Counted from the first letter of the stretch, positions 8,015-14,856 are shown. The stretch: DNA of 16,854 nucleotides from Clostridia bacterium (GCA_900754285.1 CAAECB010000078.1:1-16854); one strand, 5' to 3'. Notes: generated by a model not told the origin, from the sequence alone. Translations and numbers: made by a program.

Positions 8015-8020
8015 TATACT
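8015..8020 (+). promoter_or_regulatory. -10 region of the XRE gene
   Basis: TATACT lies at 8015-8020; the best -35, TTCTAT at 7992-7997, is weak at 17-base spacing. ACTTAT is repeated at 8002-8007 and 8018-8023, overlapping the -10, and could be operator half-sites for autoregulation. Confidence 0.35.
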
Positions 8021-8048
8021 TATTTTAGTTAATATGGAGGTGTACATT

Positions 8049-8387
8049 ATGAAATCTAATGTGAAAAATTCAATCGATTCTGCTATTGGTAAAGTATTTA
8101 AATCTTATAGAAAAAAATATCATTTGACTCAAACTCAAGTTGCTGATAAACTTGGTATTTCAGAAAAATATATTTCTAGATTAGAAAATGGTAATAGTGG
8201 TGTTAAACTTGAAACTTTAATAAATTATATGAATACTTTGGGAATTGCTCCTGATGTTTTATTTAAGGATTTAATGAAAAACAATGATGTCGTTTTTCAA
8301 GTTAATTTGTCTCAAAAAATTAGTGAATTGCCTAAAGACAGACAAAAATTTATTAATAAAATTGTTGATGAACTTAAACGTTTGTAA
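8049..8387 (+). CDS. XRE-family helix-turn-helix transcriptional regulator
   Basis: A 112-residue DNA-binding protein. Residues about 14-68 form a Cro/C1-type HTH: the QTQVADKLGISEKYISRLENG motif contains the recognition helix and the conserved RLENG turn. A short helical C-terminus of about 40 residues is probably for dimerisation. I chose ATG 8049, not the in-frame ATG at 8034, because GGAGGT (8036-8041) lies correctly upstream of 8049 and overlaps the earlier codon. It is divergent from the integrase and likely controls the element's genes, itself included. A chromosomal house regulator is the alternative. Confidence 0.85.
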   Translation: MKSNVKNSIDSAIGKVFKSYRKKYHLTQTQVADKLGISEKYISRLENGNSGVKLETLINYMNTLGIAPDVLFKDLMKNNDVVFQVNLSQKISELPKDRQKFINKIVDELKRL

Positions 8388-8439
8388 TTTTATATTATAT
8401 TTGCTTTTGTTTGAAAATTTGTTGATTTTATTATACTTA

Positions 8440-8488
8440 AAAAATCCCACAAATTCAGAAAAATTTATTCTAAAATTGTGGGATTTTT
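8440..8488. terminator. Bidirectional terminator between XRE and aminopeptidase genes
   Basis: AAAAATCCCACAA (8440-8452) and TTGTGGGATTTTT (8476-8488) form a perfect 13-base stem with a 23-base loop and A/T-runs at both edges. It separates two converging genes and serves both. Confidence 0.85.
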
Positions 8489-8546
8489 AGATTATTTTAT
8501 ATATTAAGAAAATTTTAGAATTTTACTAATATATAAATTTTATTTC

Positions 8547-9983
8547 TTATTCTTTCCAAAATGCTTCATAAGTTTTGTATGCTGAATAAATATCATATTT
8601 ACTTGTTACTTCATATGGTGCATGCATTGAAAGTACTGGAACTCCACAGTCAATTACATCTGTTCCTTTATTTGCTAAGATGTATGCTATTGTGCCTCCT
8701 CCTCCAATGTCAACTTTTCCTAGTTCTGAAACTTGATATTTTATTTCATTTTTTTCTAATATGTTGCGTATCCATGCTACATATTCTGCATTTGCATCTG
8801 ATGCTCCTGATTTTCCTCTTGCTCCTGTGTATTTGTTTAATGTTATTCCTCTTCCTAGATATCCTGCATTGGTTGTATCTGATACATATGCATAAATTGG
8901 ATCAAATCCCGCATCTACATCTGATGATAACATTTTTGAGAAGCAAAATACTTTGTCTAATAAATTTGGTTTGTTTATTCCTAATTTGTTTAGGATTTCT
9001 GATACAAAGAAGTCAAACATATGTGATTCCATTCCTGTATTTCCCATGCTTCCTACTTCTTCTTTATCTGATAAAATACATATTGCTGTATTTTTTACTT
9101 TTTCTAAATTCATCATTGCTGCTAATGATGTGTATGCACATACTTTATCATCTTGTCCATATGCTGCTACCATACTTTCATCAAATCCTAATGATCTTGC
9201 TTTAAAAGCTGGTACTAATTCTAATTCTGCACTTAATAAGTCTGATTCTGTAATTCCATATTTTAGATTTAATAAGTGTAATATATTTAATTTTACTTTT
9301 TCACTTACATTGCATTGTTTTTTGTTGTTTTCTCCTTCTTCTTTATTGCAACATGAAAATGGTATGCTTCCTATTAGAAGTTTTAAATCTTCTCCTTCTA
9401 CTCCATTTTTTAGTTTTTTCTCCATTTGGTCTTGTGCTAAATGTGGTAGTAAATCTGTTATTGTGAATATTGGGTCTGTTTCTTTTTCTCCTATTTCTAT
9501 TTCTATTTTTTCTCCGTTTGTTTTAACAATTACTCCATGTATACTTAATGGTATTGTTGTCCATTGATATTTTTTTATTCCTCCATAGTAATGTGTTTTA
9601 AAATATGCTAGTCCTCCATCTTCACATAATGGATTTGGTTTTAAATCTAATCTTGGTGAGTCAACATGTGATCCTATAATATGCATTCCATTTTCTTCTA
9701 TGTCATTTTCTCCTATTATTGCTAAATACATGCTTTTTCCTCTATTTATAAAATATACTTTGTCTCCTGGTACTAATGTTTGTTTATTCATTATGTCTGT
9801 ATATCCGTTTCTGTCTGCTAATTCTTTAGCATTTTTTATAAATTCTCTTTCTATTTTTGATTTGTTTAAAAATTTCATATAGTTTTCTGTTATCATAACA
9901 AGTTCTTCTTTTTGACTTGTTGTTAAGCTTTTCCATCCATCTTCCTTTTTTGTAAAAAGTTTTTCTTTTAGTTCCTCTCCCAT
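8547..9983 (-). CDS. M18 family aminopeptidase
   Basis: The 478-residue cytosolic metallo-aminopeptidase of the M18 family removes N-terminal residues from peptides with two zinc ions. Metal-site motifs are in order: His106 (GSHVDSPRLD), the bridging Asp in GQDDK (278/279), Glu308/309 (SDKEEVGS), Asp355/357 (SSDVDAGFDP) and His454 (LSMHAPYEV). Length and motifs fit the larger ApeA/aspartyl-aminopeptidase branch; M18 enzymes usually form dodecamers. The ATG start has AAGGA about 12 bases upstream, slightly far but without a better alternative. A strong promoter lies at 10020-10048. It stands alone and is probably used for peptide turnover. Confidence 0.92.
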   Translation of the reverse strand: MGEELKEKLFTKKEDGWKSLTTSQKEELVMITENYMKFLNKSKIEREFIKNAKELADRNGYTDIMNKQTLVPGDKVYFINRGKSMYLAIIGENDIEENGMHIIGSHVDSPRLDLKPNPLCEDGGLAYFKTHYYGGIKKYQWTTIPLSIHGVIVKTNGEKIEIEIGEKETDPIFTITDLLPHLAQDQMEKKLKNGVEGEDLKLLIGSIPFSCCNKEEGENNKKQCNVSEKVKLNILHLLNLKYGITESDLLSAELELVPAFKARSLGFDESMVAAYGQDDKVCAYTSLAAMMNLEKVKNTAICILSDKEEVGSMGNTGMESHMFDFFVSEILNKLGINKPNLLDKVFCFSKMLSSDVDAGFDPIYAYVSDTTNAGYLGRGITLNKYTGARGKSGASDANAEYVAWIRNILEKNEIKYQVSELGKVDIGGGGTIAYILANKGTDVIDCGVPVLSMHAPYEVTSKYDIYSAYKTYEAFWKE

Positions 9984-10019
9984 ATTTTATCACAATCCTT
10001 TCTTTGTATTTCTTGCCTC

Positions 10020-10048
10020 AGTATATCACTTTTTATTTTTTTTGTCTA
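10020..10048 (-). promoter_or_regulatory. Promoter of the M18 aminopeptidase gene
   Basis: On the minus strand, TAGACA (10043-10048) and TATACT (10020-10025) are 17 bases apart. The -10 is preceded by TGA, giving an extended -10. The leader is about 30 bases. Confidence 0.6.
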
Positions 10049-10060
10049 CATTTTTGTATA

Positions 10061-10089
10061 TTGCTTGTATTTTATGCTAATACTATTAA
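10061..10089 (+). promoter_or_regulatory. Probable promoter of the FAD/Rieske gene
   Basis: TTGCTT (10061-10066) and TATTAA (10084-10089) are 17 bases apart. The match is modest, but it is the best available in the 130-base divergent intergenic region. Confidence 0.4.
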
Positions 10090-10113
10090 AAATATGTATA
10101 GGAAGTGATTTTT

Positions 10114-11592
10114 TTGAATTCTTTATGGCTTGATTCTGTTAATTTTAATAATAATAATTTGAATGTTTCTGATGTTGAGTGTGATGTTTGTATTGTTGGT
10201 GCTGGTATTTTTGGCATGACTTGTGCCTATTATTTAACTAAACTTGGTCTTGATGTTGTTGTTTTGGAAAAAGATACTATTTGCAGTAAAACTACTGGTC
10301 ATACTACTGGAAAAATAACAAGTCAACATGGACTTTTTTATAAACATTTGATTGATGATTATGGTTATAATTTTGCTAGGTTGTATTTACAATCTAATGA
10401 AGATGCTATTGAAAATATTAAAAATATAGTTAATTCTGAAAAAATTTCTTGCGATTTTTCTTTGCAAAATAGTTATGTATATTCTACAACTAAACAGGAA
10501 TTAAATGATGTTAAAGCTGAAGTTGAGGCTGTTCGTTCTTTAAATTTTCCTTGTGAATTTGCTTCTACTGTTGGTTTGCCTTTTGAGACTTGTGGTAGTG
10601 TTTGTTTTAAAAATCAGGCTCAATTTAATCCTGCTAAATATGTTTTGGGACTTTATAATTCTATTAAGAATTCTGCTCATGTTTTTACAAATATTACTGT
10701 TACTGATATTCGTAAGGATTTTGATGATAGATATGTGTGTTTTGCCGCTTCTTCTCCTGTTCAATATTATTCTAATAATAATGATTTTCCTAGTTATAAA
10801 ATAAAATCTAAATATGTTATTATGGCTTCTCATTATCCTTTTATTAATTTTCCTGGATTTTATTTTACTAAAATGTATCAATCTACTTCTTATGTTATTG
10901 CTATTGACCCTAAAAAATCTTTGTTTAATGGTATGTTCTTAAGTGCTGGTACTCCTACTTTTTCTTTTAGGACTGCTAAATTTGGTAATAAAAATTTGCT
11001 TTTGATTGCTGGTTCTGATCATAAAACTGGTTCTTTTTGTACTGAAGCTTCTAGTTATAAAATTTTAGAAGATGTTGCTAAAAAATATTACCCTGATTGT
11101 GATATTTTATATCGTTGGAATACTCGTGATTGTATTTCTTTAGATAAAATTCCATATATTGGTCAGTATTCTGATTCTTTGCCTAATTTTTTTGTTGCTA
11201 CTAGTTTTAAAAAATGGGGTATGTCTCTTTCTAATGTTGCTGCAAATATTATTGTTGATATGATTACTGTTAAAGAAAATCCATATTTTTCTGTGTATTC
11301 TTCTGATAGATTACAGCCTATTAAAAATATGGATGAATTTAAAAATGTGATTGTTCAGTCTACTAAGTCTTTGGTTATTGATAAAATTAAAAAATCTAAT
11401 ATTAGTTTTGATTCTATTCCTTTGAATTCTGGTGCTATTGTTGAGATTAATAATCAAAAGATTGGAATTTTTCGTGATTCTCATGATGATATTTTTGCTG
11501 TTAAACCTTTTTGTACCCATCTTGGTTGTTTGCTTTCTTGGAATGATGTTGATAAGACTTGGGATTGCCCTTGCCATCGGTTCTCGCTTTAG
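10114..11592 (+). CDS. FAD-dependent oxidoreductase with C-terminal Rieske domain, frameshifted at its end
   Basis: A DAO-type flavoprotein fused to a Rieske [2Fe-2S] domain, a clostridial/bacillar family of unknown substrate. The Rossmann motif GAGIFG lies at 29-34, followed by VVVLEKD and the family-typical TTGHTTGKITSQHG. The Rieske ligands are Cys467 and His469 (CTH) and Cys485 and His488 (CPCH). The start is TTG 10114, with AGGAAGTGA six bases upstream; the in-frame GTG at 10105 overlaps that site. The frame ends four codons after His488. The expected GSRFSFDG continuation lies in the next frame from 11579, so one extra base near 11578 breaks the domain. All four ligands remain, but the last 25 residues are lost unless there is ribosomal frameshifting or a sequence error. 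Confidence 0.85.
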   Translation: MNSLWLDSVNFNNNNLNVSDVECDVCIVGAGIFGMTCAYYLTKLGLDVVVLEKDTICSKTTGHTTGKITSQHGLFYKHLIDDYGYNFARLYLQSNEDAIENIKNIVNSEKISCDFSLQNSYVYSTTKQELNDVKAEVEAVRSLNFPCEFASTVGLPFETCGSVCFKNQAQFNPAKYVLGLYNSIKNSAHVFTNITVTDIRKDFDDRYVCFAASSPVQYYSNNNDFPSYKIKSKYVIMASHYPFINFPGFYFTKMYQSTSYVIAIDPKKSLFNGMFLSAGTPTFSFRTAKFGNKNLLLIAGSDHKTGSFCTEASSYKILEDVAKKYYPDCDILYRWNTRDCISLDKIPYIGQYSDSLPNFFVATSFKKWGMSLSNVAANIIVDMITVKENPYFSVYSSDRLQPIKNMDEFKNVIVQSTKSLVIDKIKKSNISFDSIPLNSGAIVEINNQKIGIFRDSHDDIFAVKPFCTHLGCLLSWNDVDKTWDCPCHRFSL

Positions 11593-11656
11593 TTTTGATG
11601 GTAAAAATTTGTATGATCCTGCTTTTAAAGATTTAGAAATTTTTAATTTGCATTAA
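11579..11656 (+). pseudogene. Out-of-frame C-terminal remnant of the Rieske domain
   Basis: Read from 11579, these 25 codons give GSRFSFDGKNLYDPAFK and end in EIFNLH before TAA. This is exactly the segment that follows CPCH in Rieske domains. Joining it to His488 by dropping one base at 11578 would give a full-length protein of about 513 residues from the TTG start. Confidence 0.8.
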
Positions 11657-11670
11657 TTTCTCGTTTTTTA

Positions 11671-11699
11671 TTGACTTGCTGGCTTTTTTTTGCTACAAT
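11671..11699 (+). promoter_or_regulatory. Orphan plus-strand promoter
   Basis: TTGACT (11671-11676) and TACAAT (11694-11699) are separated by 17 bases, close to consensus. No gene follows on this strand: only about 50 AT-rich bases and then the hairpin at 11753-11784. It may drive a short RNA of roughly 80 bases, or be chance. Confidence 0.45.
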
Positions 11700-11752
11700 G
11701 CTAGTAATATTCATATATTTATATGTTTATTTTATTTATTTTTTTGTTTATT

Positions 11753-11784
11753 GAACTAGATTTCTTCAAAAAGCAATCTAGTTC
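11753..11784. terminator. Terminator hairpin between converging genes
   Basis: GAACTAGATT (11753-11762) pairs perfectly with AATCTAGTTC (11775-11784) around a 12-base loop. It lies between the converging oxidoreductase and deaminase-like genes. The T-run after it is interrupted in both directions, so it is a moderate terminator. Confidence 0.6.
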
Positions 11785-11801
11785 TATTTAATATTTATTT
11801 T

Positions 11802-14291
11802 TTATAGTTCTTCATTGTCTTCTATTATTTTGTCTATAATGTTGTCTTCTAATGAAAATGGTGTTACATATCCTTCTAAGTAATTCATTTTTTCGCTTAA
11901 TACTTCATTTCCTTTATTTACATATATTTTTGATTTACCTTTTCCGTTTTTGGCTTCTTGCACTAAGTTTGAGACTGGTGAATTTCCATCAAATGCTATT
12001 ACTATTGATTTTCTTCTTTCAAATATTTCATAATTGAAGCTTTTGTATATTCCTAGTTCTTCACTTTCTGTTGATATTCTTATTCCTGTTATTTCTTTTT
12101 CTTCTAGTCTTTCTTGTTCCTTTTCATTTATCATTTTTGGAATTATTGCGTATATTTCAAATTGTTTTTTGTATTTTTGCATTGCTTCTATTACAGCTTT
12201 TTCATATCCTTCTACTTTGTGTCCTATTACAAAAAATACTTTTTTGTTGTCTAATTTTTTTATTAGACTTTCTATTATTTTTCGTCCATATTCGTCTACA
12301 TATGTTATTCTTCCTTTTTTGTTAAAGCTTCCTCCTGCTATTATTATTGGAATTTTGTCTGTTGGTAATTCTGCTATTTTTGTGCCTAATACTTTTTCTG
12401 ATTCTTCTGTGTTTGTTATTCTAAGATCTCCTTCTTCATCTTTTATTTTTTCTAGTTCTTCATTTTCTATTTTTAGTAATGCTTCTCTTAGTGTTCTTCC
12501 TTTTAAGAATTCTTGGAATTTCTTTGTTTTTTGTTCAAAAAATTCTTCGTTTTCTTTTATGATTTGTTCTTCTACTTCTCTCATTTTCTCAAATTCTTTG
12601 TCTGTTACACCTAATAGATTTTGTAATGCTAATTGCTCATCAAATGTGTCTGTTCCATAAAATCCGTTTCCGTCTGTTCCTTGTACACATTTTACTCCTT
12701 CTTTTAGGAATTTTTTTATTGGATGTTTTTCTAATTTGCTTAAGTTGTTTAATCTTATATTAGATGTCAATTGAAATTCTACTATTGTATTTGTTTTTTT
12801 CATTTTTTCTATTAGTTCTTTTCCTTCTTTTGTGTTAGGTTCTTTTGAGTATAACCCATGTCCTATTCTTATTCTTGGCATTTCTTGATTTGGTCTTAGT
12901 GATTCTTCTACACATTTTATTGATTTTCCTACATTGTCTTTTAAGCTGTCATTTTCTCCTGCATGTATTCTTACTGTGAATCCTTTGTCATAATATGCTA
13001 TTTCTTGCACAATTTGCTTGATTGCTGGTTTTAAGTCTTCTATGTCATTTATTTCTTCTCCTTGGAAGTCACTTCCTACAACATATGGATCTTTTGCTAC
13101 TGCTTTTAACACACATAAATTTTCTCTTAGATATTTGTCACTTGTTATTTGGTCTTTTATTATTGTTAGTGCTACTCTTCTTATTCCTGCTAAAAATCTT
13201 ATTTTTACTCCTGTTTCTTTTTCGATTTCTGGTAAAATTTCGTGTACTTCTTCTAGTAATTTTATTGCTGGTTCTCCTACTTTTGCTAAATCTGTATTTG
13301 CTATTTCTACATATTTTATTCTTTGTTTTTGATATTCTCTTGCTATCCATAATAGTTTGTCTTGTCTTATTACATTATTTTTATATGGACTTCCTGGCTT
13401 GCTGTCTTGTAACATTTTTACAACCATTTCTTTTATGTCTTTTTCTGGTATTTTTTTTGCTATTTCTTCATCTAGTTTTATTTTGTTTTCTGATTCTGTT
13501 CCTTTTGCAAATACATATCTATATATATAGCATTTTTCTAGGTTTGTGAATACTGCTTGACCATCTTTTAATATTGATAAACTTACTCTGATTTTTTCTA
13601 TGTTTCTTCTTGCATTTTCTAAGTTGTTTAATATGAAGTCTGCAAAGTTTATAAATGTGTTGTCATCTATTTTTCTTGTTAAATATTTTCCTGTTAGTTT
13701 TGAGTCTTTAAATTGTTCTTCTGCTTCTTTTCTTTGTTTTGTGATTTCTTTTTCTTGTTCTTCTGACATTTTTAAGTTTAATTTTTTTATGTAATATAAT
13801 GGGTATTTTATTTGGTGTTTTATTCCTAATGCTATTAAACAGTCTGGTGTTAATATGGCATTCATATGTGTATGTAAATCTGTTCTGAATTTGCTTTGTT
13901 TTAATATGTATGTTTTTACAAATGTTTTTTCTATTGGTAATTTGTAATTTTTTGTTTGTGACATTAATGTTTTACTTATTGCTGGTATTTGGGCTTTTAT
14001 TTCTATTCTGTCATTATATATGTTGGCTAGTTTTATTCCTCCTAGTCTAAATACATATACTTCTTCGTTGTTTCCGTTTATCATTGCTTTCATTTTGCCT
14101 TTTATTATCTTCATGTCTTGCTCATTTTTTTCTGTTTCTAATTTGCAGATTTTTGCTAGATTTGTTATTAGGGTTCCTTTTTTATGGTTCGGCGTTTCTA
14201 ATATGTATTCTATTTCGTCTTCTGATATTTTGTATAAGTTTACTATTATATCTTTTTCTTTGTCTAAATAAAATTTTCTTACTTTTTCCAT
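11802..14291 (-). CDS. Adenosine-deaminase-fold protein fused to a SLOG-like domain
   Basis: The protein has 829 residues. Residues 1-130 form a beta-rich N-terminal region of unknown type. Residues about 136-570 follow the adenosine deaminase barrel in order: DLHTH (metal His140, His142), SDFQGEE (cf. LAGDE), RIHAGEN (His443 and catalytic Glu446), RIGHG (catalytic His478), LTSN, and GTDG (metal Asp540). The normal second Asp of TDD is Gly541. A charged helical linker occupies about 565-640. Residues about 645-800 form a Rossmann-like domain: IPIIIAGGS, then VFFVIGHKVEGYEKAVIEA, then SIVIAFDGNSPVSNLVQEA. This pattern resembles SLOG/YspA-type nucleotide-binding domains. The ATG has GGAGGT ten bases upstream and a strong promoter at 14316-14344. 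Deamination or hydrolysis of a purine nucleotide gated by ligand binding is inference. Confidence 0.75.
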   Translation of the reverse strand: MEKVRKFYLDKEKDIIVNLYKISEDEIEYILETPNHKKGTLITNLAKICKLETEKNEQDMKIIKGKMKAMINGNNEEVYVFRLGGIKLANIYNDRIEIKAQIPAISKTLMSQTKNYKLPIEKTFVKTYILKQSKFRTDLHTHMNAILTPDCLIALGIKHQIKYPLYYIKKLNLKMSEEQEKEITKQRKEAEEQFKDSKLTGKYLTRKIDDNTFINFADFILNNLENARRNIEKIRVSLSILKDGQAVFTNLEKCYIYRYVFAKGTESENKIKLDEEIAKKIPEKDIKEMVVKMLQDSKPGSPYKNNVIRQDKLLWIAREYQKQRIKYVEIANTDLAKVGEPAIKLLEEVHEILPEIEKETGVKIRFLAGIRRVALTIIKDQITSDKYLRENLCVLKAVAKDPYVVGSDFQGEEINDIEDLKPAIKQIVQEIAYYDKGFTVRIHAGENDSLKDNVGKSIKCVEESLRPNQEMPRIRIGHGLYSKEPNTKEGKELIEKMKKTNTIVEFQLTSNIRLNNLSKLEKHPIKKFLKEGVKCVQGTDGNGFYGTDTFDEQLALQNLLGVTDKEFEKMREVEEQIIKENEEFFEQKTKKFQEFLKGRTLREALLKIENEELEKIKDEEGDLRITNTEESEKVLGTKIAELPTDKIPIIIAGGSFNKKGRITYVDEYGRKIIESLIKKLDNKKVFFVIGHKVEGYEKAVIEAMQKYKKQFEIYAIIPKMINEKEQERLEEKEITGIRISTESEELGIYKSFNYEIFERRKSIVIAFDGNSPVSNLVQEAKNGKGKSKIYVNKGNEVLSEKMNYLEGYVTPFSLEDNIIDKIIEDNEEL

Positions 14292-14315
14292 TTATTAACT
14301 TACCTCCACATCCGT

Positions 14316-14344
14316 ATTATATCATATTTACATAAAGTCGTCAA
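14316..14344 (-). promoter_or_regulatory. Promoter of the deaminase-SLOG gene
   Basis: On the minus strand, TTGACG (14339-14344) and TATAAT (14316-14321) have a 17-base spacer and an extended TGA before the -10. The leader is about 18 bases. The whole 29-base promoter matches the one at 14919-14947 at 26 positions. Confidence 0.8.
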
Positions 14345-14360
14345 TTGCTGTATATGTATG

Positions 14361-14414
14361 AAAATATAAGCTCTGCAAATCGTTGATATTTCAACATTAC
14401 AGAGCTTATGTTTT
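14361..14414. terminator. Long structured terminator hairpin upstream of the deaminase-SLOG promoter
   Basis: ATAAGCTCTG (14366-14375) pairs with CAGAGCTTAT (14400-14409), extended outward by four A-T pairs and one G-T. Inside, ATCGTTGA/TCAAC form a nested stem. Plus-strand reading ends in TTTTT; minus-strand reading ends in ATATTTTC. It could end the candidate RNA starting near 14482, or work as an attenuator for read-through into the deaminase gene. Confidence 0.65.
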
Positions 14415-14482
14415 TGGTGCCAACGAAGTAGTTATTTACAACTTTTGGCTCTCTTGACGATTGATACAAACATCAATCAATT
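14361..14482 (-). ncRNA. Candidate small structured RNA upstream of the deaminase-SLOG gene
   Basis: In the 301 bases without a gene (14292-14592), a minus-strand promoter-like pair TTGTAA (14511-14516) and TATACT (14489-14494), spaced 16 bases, would start an RNA near 14482. The RNA contains a 7-base hairpin (14460-14466 with 14473-14479), a second imperfect stem formed by GCC...GGC (14419-14449) and the long terminator hairpin ending near 14361. I found no open frame with a ribosome site in it and no match to a riboswitch I know. It could be a free RNA or a leader of the deaminase gene. Confidence 0.35.
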
Positions 14483-14536
14483 TATTAAAGTATATCATAT
14501 TTTTGATAAATTACAAGAGATTTATTCAAATTTAAT

Positions 14537-14586
14537 AAAAAGGAAACTCCCCCTTTTACAGAGAGAGAAAGAATAGTTTCTTTTTT
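14537..14586 (-). terminator. Terminator of the 78-residue gene
   Basis: AAAAAGGAAACT (14537-14548) pairs with AGTTTCTTTTTT (14575-14586) with one imperfect position. On the minus strand the stem ends in a T-run, six bases beyond the stop codon of the small gene. Confidence 0.6.
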
Positions 14587-14592
14587 CATTGT

Positions 14593-14829
14593 TTACCATG
14601 CCTGACCTTTAACTCTTCTTACAATAACACCAAGCTTTTCACTGAACTGAACCCATACTAAAATAGTAAGGTCTCCATACTGAAGAGCAAGGATAGTATA
14701 ACCACTACCACTGGTATTCTGAACAACAGGCTGCATTCTACAAACTGCTTCCAAACTTACCATATCAGGTGAAGAGAAATGTTTATTTATTGCCTTACGA
14801 ACGAGTGTTGCTGTCTTGATATCTAACAT
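14593..14829 (-). CDS. Small protein of unknown function, atypical composition
   Basis: The 78-residue protein is MLDIKTATLVRKAINKHF..., with an amphipathic N-terminal helix and then beta-rich strands (YTILALQYGDLTILVWVQF). It has no signal peptide and no membrane segment I would trust. It is surely translated: AAGGAGG lies eight bases before the ATG, a consensus promoter stands at 14919-14947 and a terminator follows. Its base composition is clearly more GC-rich and its codons more mixed than its neighbours, pointing to transfer. It lies between the deaminase-SLOG gene and a broken recombinase in what looks like mobile DNA. I do not recognise the family. Confidence 0.75.
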   Translation of the reverse strand: MLDIKTATLVRKAINKHFSSPDMVSLEAVCRMQPVVQNTSGSGYTILALQYGDLTILVWVQFSEKLGVIVRRVKGQAW

Positions 14830-14844
14830 GATTTTTTCCTCCTT

Positions 14845-14856
14845 GGGTAATTACCC
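14845..14856. promoter_or_regulatory. Perfect 12-bp palindrome abutting a ribosome site
   Basis: GGGTAATTACCC directly adjoins the AAGGAGG ribosome site (14838-14844) of the 78-residue gene. It could be an operator for a dimeric regulator or a translational control site. Further upstream in the leader, 14880-14887 can pair with 14901-14908 as an 8-bp hairpin. Confidence 0.4.

Larger units (their letters stand above)
6724..8490. mobile_element. Small tRNA-associated integration module (int / small ORF / XRE)
   Basis: A tyrosine integrase reads toward the 3' end of tRNA-Arg, with a small basic ORF upstream and a divergent XRE-type regulator. This is the left-end layout of many temperate phages and integrative elements. 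I could not find a second copy of the tRNA 3' end within the window, and after the terminator at 8440-8488 an ordinary peptidase gene begins. It may therefore be a decayed remnant, or the true right end may be unrecognisable. The outer limits given are approximate. Confidence 0.45.

Noticed and set aside
8034..8048. Earlier ATG start of the XRE gene
   Set aside because: The codon overlaps the GGAGGT ribosome site that serves the ATG at 8049.
6700..8490. Full prophage
   Set aside because: Only integrase, a small ORF and a regulator are present; no structural, packaging or lysis genes occur.
10540..10881. 113-residue minus-strand reading frame within the oxidoreductase
   Set aside because: It lies wholly inside a well-supported gene, is Arg/Asn/Ile-biased as antisense frames are here, and has no ribosome site.
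11802..14291. Calling the deaminase gene rdrB of a RADAR system
   Set aside because: RdrB belongs with the large ATPase RdrA; none is present, and the C-terminal SLOG-like domain is not part of RdrB as I know it. Only the ADA fold is shared.
14410..14482. tracrRNA-like or CRISPR-associated RNA
   Set aside because: The stems and terminator recall a tracrRNA, but there is no repeat array and no cas gene in the window.
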